A stretch of 25,762 bases of DNA from CAZART01 sp964487555 (GTDB taxonomy: Bacteria > Bacteroidota > Rhodothermia > Rhodothermales > VXPQ01), in assembly GCA_964487555.1 (NCBI GenBank), contig CAZART010000076.1, positions 1 to 25,762 on the forward strand, in the 5' to 3' direction. Numbering within the stretch: the stretch's first letter is position 1; each line of letters begins with the position of its first letter. Position numbers and translations under genes: made by a program. The notes below the pieces were generated by a model. That model was not told the DNA's origin and ran no database searches. It saw only the letters and a list, made by a program, of their open reading frames with translations. Below are positions 22,553-25,762 of the stretch, in pieces.

Positions 22553-25436
22553 CGTGCTCCCCCGCGAGATTCAAAGCGAATTGCAAGGGTGTCGGGCGTA
22601 GGCCGATTTCAGCGAGCAGGGCATAAGCCTGCTCGAGCATTTGCCGGCCCTCCGCGGGTTCGGCCATCGCGCGCTTCACGGCAGCCATACCCATGAGGCA
22701 GGCGGCCAGCGTGCGGCGATCCCCGATTTCTTCGAGTACCTTTCGGCCTTCCGCGTATCTCGCCATCGCTTCGTCGTATTCTCCCCGAGCCGATTCGACG
22801 TGGCCGAGATTCACGAGCATCATTCCGATGTAGCGCTTCTGCCCGGTCTGGCGGAACGTGCGGAGGCTCTCGAGAACGAGTGACCGCGCACGGTCGGGTT
22901 CGCCGCGGGCCAGCAGGAGGAGACCGCGGCCTCCGCTGATGTAGCCGAGTCCATATTTCGCTCCCATCTCCATCCAGAGCGGCAGGGCCTTCTCGAAATC
23001 GGCCTCCGCTTCGTCGAGCTGATTCATTTCGAGCCGCATGTGGCCGCGGGTGGCATACGTATACGCCGGCCCCTGCTTGTCACGGATCTCGTCGGCCAAT
23101 GCGAGGGAATCCGCCGTCAGCCGGTCCGCCTCCTCATAGTCTCCCATGTTGGATCGTAGCCCGGCCGTCATGCCCATTGCATAGCTGATCCCTCTCTTTT
23201 CTCCGATCTCTTGTCGGATTGCCATGCTCTCCTCCATGAGGGCGAGCGCCTCGGCGAACTTCGATTCGTCTTGAGAGATCATCGCCAGATTCGTCAGTGC
23301 GGCGGCCTCCCCTCGACGATCTCCGAGCTCCCGGCACAGCTGCCTTGCCTGTCCGGCCAGCTTTCGAGCGGGTATCATGTCGCCAAGTTCGAAAAGAACC
23401 CAGCTCAGATTGTTCAGGGAGGAGGCGATCCCCGGCCGGTCGCCGTGCTGTTGTGAGACGTCGAGAACATCCTTTAGAATGTCGCCGGCGGCCGGGAAAT
23501 CTCCCATAACCTGGGTCATCGTTCCGAGAGCGTTGGATACCTTGATCCATGCCTGGCTGTGGTCAGCCGGACGACTCATGGCGCGCAGGTGCTCCAGCTG
23601 CCTGCGTCCTTCGGCCAGAAGACCGCGAACGATCCAGAAGCGCCAGATCGCCGCTCCCGTGCGAAGGCCGATTTCAGCCTCACCGTGCTCGGCGGCCCAG
23701 GAGAGTGCGAGGCGATAATTATCGTGTTCCATCTCGATCAGGTCCAGCCACTGAGCCTGGTCCGGCGCCGTCAGATGCGGCTCCGCCGTCTCGGCGAGAT
23801 CGCGAAAATAGCAGGCGTGCGTTCTCCGCATGGCCTCTTCCTCGCTCGACTCGCGCAGCCGCTGCAGCCCGAATTCGCGGATGGTCTCCAGCATGACGAA
23901 TCGCGTCGCACTTCGGGCACCCTCCACGGTTCGAATCAGACTCTTGTCGACAAGCGCGGAAATGGTATCGACGATATCGATCCCGATCGGATCACCACCG
24001 CACACAGCCTCGGCGGCCGCGAGGCGGCATCCGTCCGCGAAGACCGACAGCCGGCGAAAGAGGATCTGTTCCTCCGGCTCGAGCAGGTCATAACTCCATG
24101 CGATGGCTCGCTGAAGCGTCCGATGCCGATCCGGCACGTCACGCGGGCCGCCCCGCAGCAGTTCGAGGGGCTTGCTCAACCGCACGAGCATCTCATCGGG
24201 AGAGAACAGCTTGATGCGAGCCGCTGCGAGCTCGATGGCAAGCGGAAGTCCGTCCAGGCGATAACAGATTTCCGCCACTGCAGGGGCGTTCGCATCGGTG
24301 ACTGAGAAATCATGCCGTACCGACTTCGCCCGTTGAATGAACAGTTCCACGGCCGCGTACTGGGAGAGCGTGCCGGCACCGCCGGCGTGTCCGGGTGCAG
24401 GAAGGTCCAGAGGCGGAACGGCGTACTCATGCTCGCCGCTGAGGTGGAGGACCGTCCGACTCGTCACCAGCACGTTTATACCGGGAGCCATTTGAAGCAA
24501 ATCGGCGACGAACGCTGCCGCCGCGGACACCTGTTCGAAGTTGTCGATCAGCAGCAGGAGCTTCCGGTCGGCGAGACGCTCTCGAAGCGCGTCGAGCAGC
24601 GGTACGGCCGCGCTCTCCCGTACGTCGAGCGCCCGCGCGACCTCCGACGGGACGAGCGACGGATCATTCGTAAACGCGAGGGGCACGAAAAACACGCCGT
24701 CCGTAAACTCGTCGATCAGATTGGCCGCGACCTGAAGGCTAAGTCTCGTTGTTCCGGTTCCACCGGCGCCGGTGAGCGTGATGAGATGCACGTCCGGACG
24801 ACGAATCAGCTCGGTGACGGCGCCGATGTCTCGCTCGCGACCGACGAGGGACGTCGGCTGCACAGGCAGGTTGTGAGGCCGGTTGTTGAGCGTGCGTAGG
24901 GGTGGGAAATCCGACGTGATGCCGTCCATTATGAGCTGGTAGAGGCGCACGGGACGGTTCAGGTCCTTGAGCCGATGTTCGCCCATGTCACGAAGACCCA
25001 GGTCGGGCGAAAGCTCGTGTCGAACAAGCTCGCGCGTCGTCTCGGAGAGGAGTACCTGCCCGCCGTGGGCCGCGGCGCAGATCCTGGCGGCGCGGTGGAC
25101 GTCCATGCCCGCATAGCTCGCAGCGCTGACGTTCGGCTCGCCGGTATGAAGTCCCATCCGTACGCGCAGCAACGTTCCCTCCGGCCACGGATGCACGTCG
25201 AGCTCGTGCTGGATGGTCGCAGCCGCATTCAGGGCTCCCGTAGCACGAGGGAAGGCGGCAAAGAAGGCATCCCCGGCCGAATCAACCTCGACTCCTCCTT
25301 CTCCTCTGACAGCACCTCGAAAGATGGCGCGCTGCTCTTCGAGAACGTGCGTGAAGCGATCTCCCAGCGCGTGCAGCAGACGCGTTGATCCCTCGATGTC
25401 CGAGAAGAGAAACGTTACCGTTCCGGCCGGAAGCAT
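22527..25436 (-). CDS. Class III cyclase-domain / NB-ARC-like ATPase / TPR regulator with degenerate Walker A
   Basis: From ATG 25436 the product has 969 residues; an upstream TTG at 25478 would add 14. Residues 5-135 are a class III nucleotidyl cyclase domain (TVTFLFSDIEGSTRLLHALG with Asp13; VDSAGDAFFAAF with Asp56; YAGMDVHRAARICAAAHGG). The metal aspartates are kept but His replaces the usual catalytic Asn before xxAAR, common in this regulator class, so cyclase activity is doubtful. Residues 195-500 are an AfsR/NB-ARC-like ATPase: LVGRERD, TGAGGTGTTRLSLQV as Walker A, LLLLIDNFEQV as Walker B (Asp298), and YRLDGLPLAIELAAARI. The Walker A lysine (GTGK[ST]) is Thr229 (codon ACA at 24750-24752). 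Residues about 530-960 are TPR repeats. Relatives are signal-integrating ATPases without a DNA-binding domain. The promoter lies in 25437-25677, divergent to the DinB-like gene. Confidence 0.9.
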   Translation of the reverse strand: MLPAGTVTFLFSDIEGSTRLLHALGDRFTHVLEEQRAIFRGAVRGEGGVEVDSAGDAFFAAFPRATGALNAAATIQHELDVHPWPEGTLLRVRMGLHTGEPNVSAASYAGMDVHRAARICAAAHGGQVLLSETTRELVRHELSPDLGLRDMGEHRLKDLNRPVRLYQLIMDGITSDFPPLRTLNNRPHNLPVQPTSLVGRERDIGAVTELIRRPDVHLITLTGAGGTGTTRLSLQVAANLIDEFTDGVFFVPLAFTNDPSLVPSEVARALDVRESAAVPLLDALRERLADRKLLLLIDNFEQVSAAAAFVADLLQMAPGINVLVTSRTVLHLSGEHEYAVPPLDLPAPGHAGGAGTLSQYAAVELFIQRAKSVRHDFSVTDANAPAVAEICYRLDGLPLAIELAAARIKLFSPDEMLVRLSKPLELLRGGPRDVPDRHRTLQRAIAWSYDLLEPEEQILFRRLSVFADGCRLAAAEAVCGGDPIGIDIVDTISALVDKSLIRTVEGARSATRFVMLETIREFGLQRLRESSEEEAMRRTHACYFRDLAETAEPHLTAPDQAQWLDLIEMEHDNYRLALSWAAEHGEAEIGLRTGAAIWRFWIVRGLLAEGRRQLEHLRAMSRPADHSQAWIKVSNALGTMTQVMGDFPAAGDILKDVLDVSQQHGDRPGIASSLNNLSWVLFELGDMIPARKLAGQARQLCRELGDRRGEAAALTNLAMISQDESKFAEALALMEESMAIRQEIGEKRGISYAMGMTAGLRSNMGDYEEADRLTADSLALADEIRDKQGPAYTYATRGHMRLEMNQLDEAEADFEKALPLWMEMGAKYGLGYISGGRGLLLLARGEPDRARSLVLESLRTFRQTGQKRYIGMMLVNLGHVESARGEYDEAMARYAEGRKVLEEIGDRRTLAACLMGMAAVKRAMAEPAEGRQMLEQAYALLAEIGLRPTPLQFALNLAGEHVTMPSDMR

Positions 25437-25474
25437 GGGACTGAGGAAATGCTTGATGGGCGATTGCAGGCGCT

Positions 25475-25491
25475 GCAAACGTTATCTTTGC
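25475..25491. promoter_or_regulatory. Small inverted repeat upstream of the cyclase-ATPase gene
   Basis: GCAAA-cgttatc-TTTGC is a 5-bp inverted repeat spaced by seven bases, 39 bp upstream of the chosen start (ATG 25436). A nearby second AACGT repeats the motif in the spacer (25479 and 25493). Its size and position suit an operator for a dimeric regulator. This is inference from geometry. Confidence 0.35.
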
Positions 25492-25532
25492 TAACGTGCG
25501 AACCTGCGTGATAGCTGAAGGCGTCCTTCTGG

Positions 25533-25560
25533 GTTTTTCCGCCACCCATCGACGAAAAAC
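25533..25560. repeat. Perfect 7-bp inverted repeat GTTTTTC/GAAAAAC
   Basis: GTTTTTC (25533-25539) and GAAAAAC (25554-25560) are exact reverse complements with a 14-base loop, in the divergent gap between the cyclase-ATPase gene and the partial DinB-like gene. The T-rich arm makes an operator more likely than a terminator here, because both flanking genes read outward. Confidence 0.5.
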
Positions 25561-25677
25561 ACGAACAGGTCTTCATCGCCCGTAAAGTTGGGCGCAGAAT
25601 ACAATGTCGCGGCGAGCGTCGATTCTACGGTCCGCCGCACGACAATCTAACAAAGACTCATCCAGAAAAAGATCGTC

Positions 25678-25762
25678 ATGAAGAACCACCTGCTCGCACA
25701 ATTCGACTTCCATCACAGGCTGTACAACAACGTGCTCGACGGATTCACGGACGCTGAGTCGA
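25678..25762 (+). CDS. DinB-like protein, N-terminal fragment (cut by window end)
   Basis: Only 28 codons are visible: MKNHLLAQFDFHHRLYNNVL, then DGFTDAES. The LLAQFDFHHRLYNNVL helix followed by a short Thr-Asp-Ala loop is typical of DinB-superfamily N-termini. The upstream bases have an AAAAAGA stretch as a weak ribosome-binding site. With the gene at 9866 this would be the second DinB-fold protein in the window. The assignment is tentative because the diagnostic histidines lie past the edge. Confidence 0.55.
   Translation, partial: MKNHLLAQFDFHHRLYNNVLDGFTDAES

Noticed and set aside
25645..25652. ATCTAAC, a perfect attC-type RYYYAAC core
   Set aside because: No matching GTTAGAT follows before the window ends and a gene starts 26 bp later.
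1..25762. CRISPR arrays, tRNA/rRNA genes, transposase or integrase genes
   Set aside because: None seen: no regularly spaced direct repeats, no cloverleaf or rRNA-like blocks, and no recombinase motifs in any frame.

Overview
The window reads as chromosomal DNA of a high-GC member of the Bacteroidota/Rhodothermota side of the tree. The best evidence is two secreted proteins (3502-4236 and 10960-12644) that end in a Por/type IX-type C-terminal sorting domain. A PorT-like outer-membrane beta-barrel (12872-13513), several Sec or lipoprotein signals and a Ser/Thr kinase with a TolB/FlgO-like domain plus TPRs fit the same placement. This is inferred from protein style alone; no rRNA or other marker gene is present.

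Layout. 1-1769: the start of a CadC-type winged-helix regulator on the minus strand, divergent from a DUF4153-like membrane protein. 2086-3462: DUF1801 protein and an unusual arginase-fold protein. 3502-6591 (minus): a TIMP/NTR-like secreted protein with sorting domain, then a secreted alpha/beta-hydrolase plus beta-propeller protein, separated by a gap holding a 39-bp tandem repeat. 6592-7290: about 700 bp with no convincing gene. 7291-10917 (plus): small, mostly single genes: two RibD/DHFR-fold reductases, a YdeI-like protein, a truncated glycolipid-binding-domain gene, a DinB-fold protein and a TfoX C-terminal-domain protein. 10960-13513: a frameshifted S41 peptidase, a strongly structured intergenic stretch and an outer-membrane barrel. 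13743-16748: an ABM monooxygenase, a two-gene lipoprotein operon (minus), an HXXEE membrane protein broken by two amber codons and a DUF3224 protein. 17079-19640: a large Ser/Thr kinase. 19742-22359: a double VOC protein, an integron attC-like hairpin, a TPR-VOC fusion and a cupin. 22527-25436 (minus): a cyclase-domain/NB-ARC-like ATPase/TPR regulator whose Walker A lysine is replaced. 25678-end: the start of another DinB-like gene.

How the genes relate. There is no long operon. The plus strand is dominated by stand-alone genes for small soluble enzymes (VOC, RibD/DHFR fold, DinB, ABM, YdeI, DUF1801, DUF3224, cupin) of kinds often found as mobile or accessory single genes. They are interleaved with decayed genes and hairpin-forming intergenic DNA. 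This looks like an accessory zone of gene gain and decay bordered by large signalling proteins. I found no integrase, transposase, CRISPR array, tRNA or rRNA. The most interesting leads are the TPR-VOC fusion, the attC-like hairpin, the degenerate P-loop regulator and the two recently broken genes.
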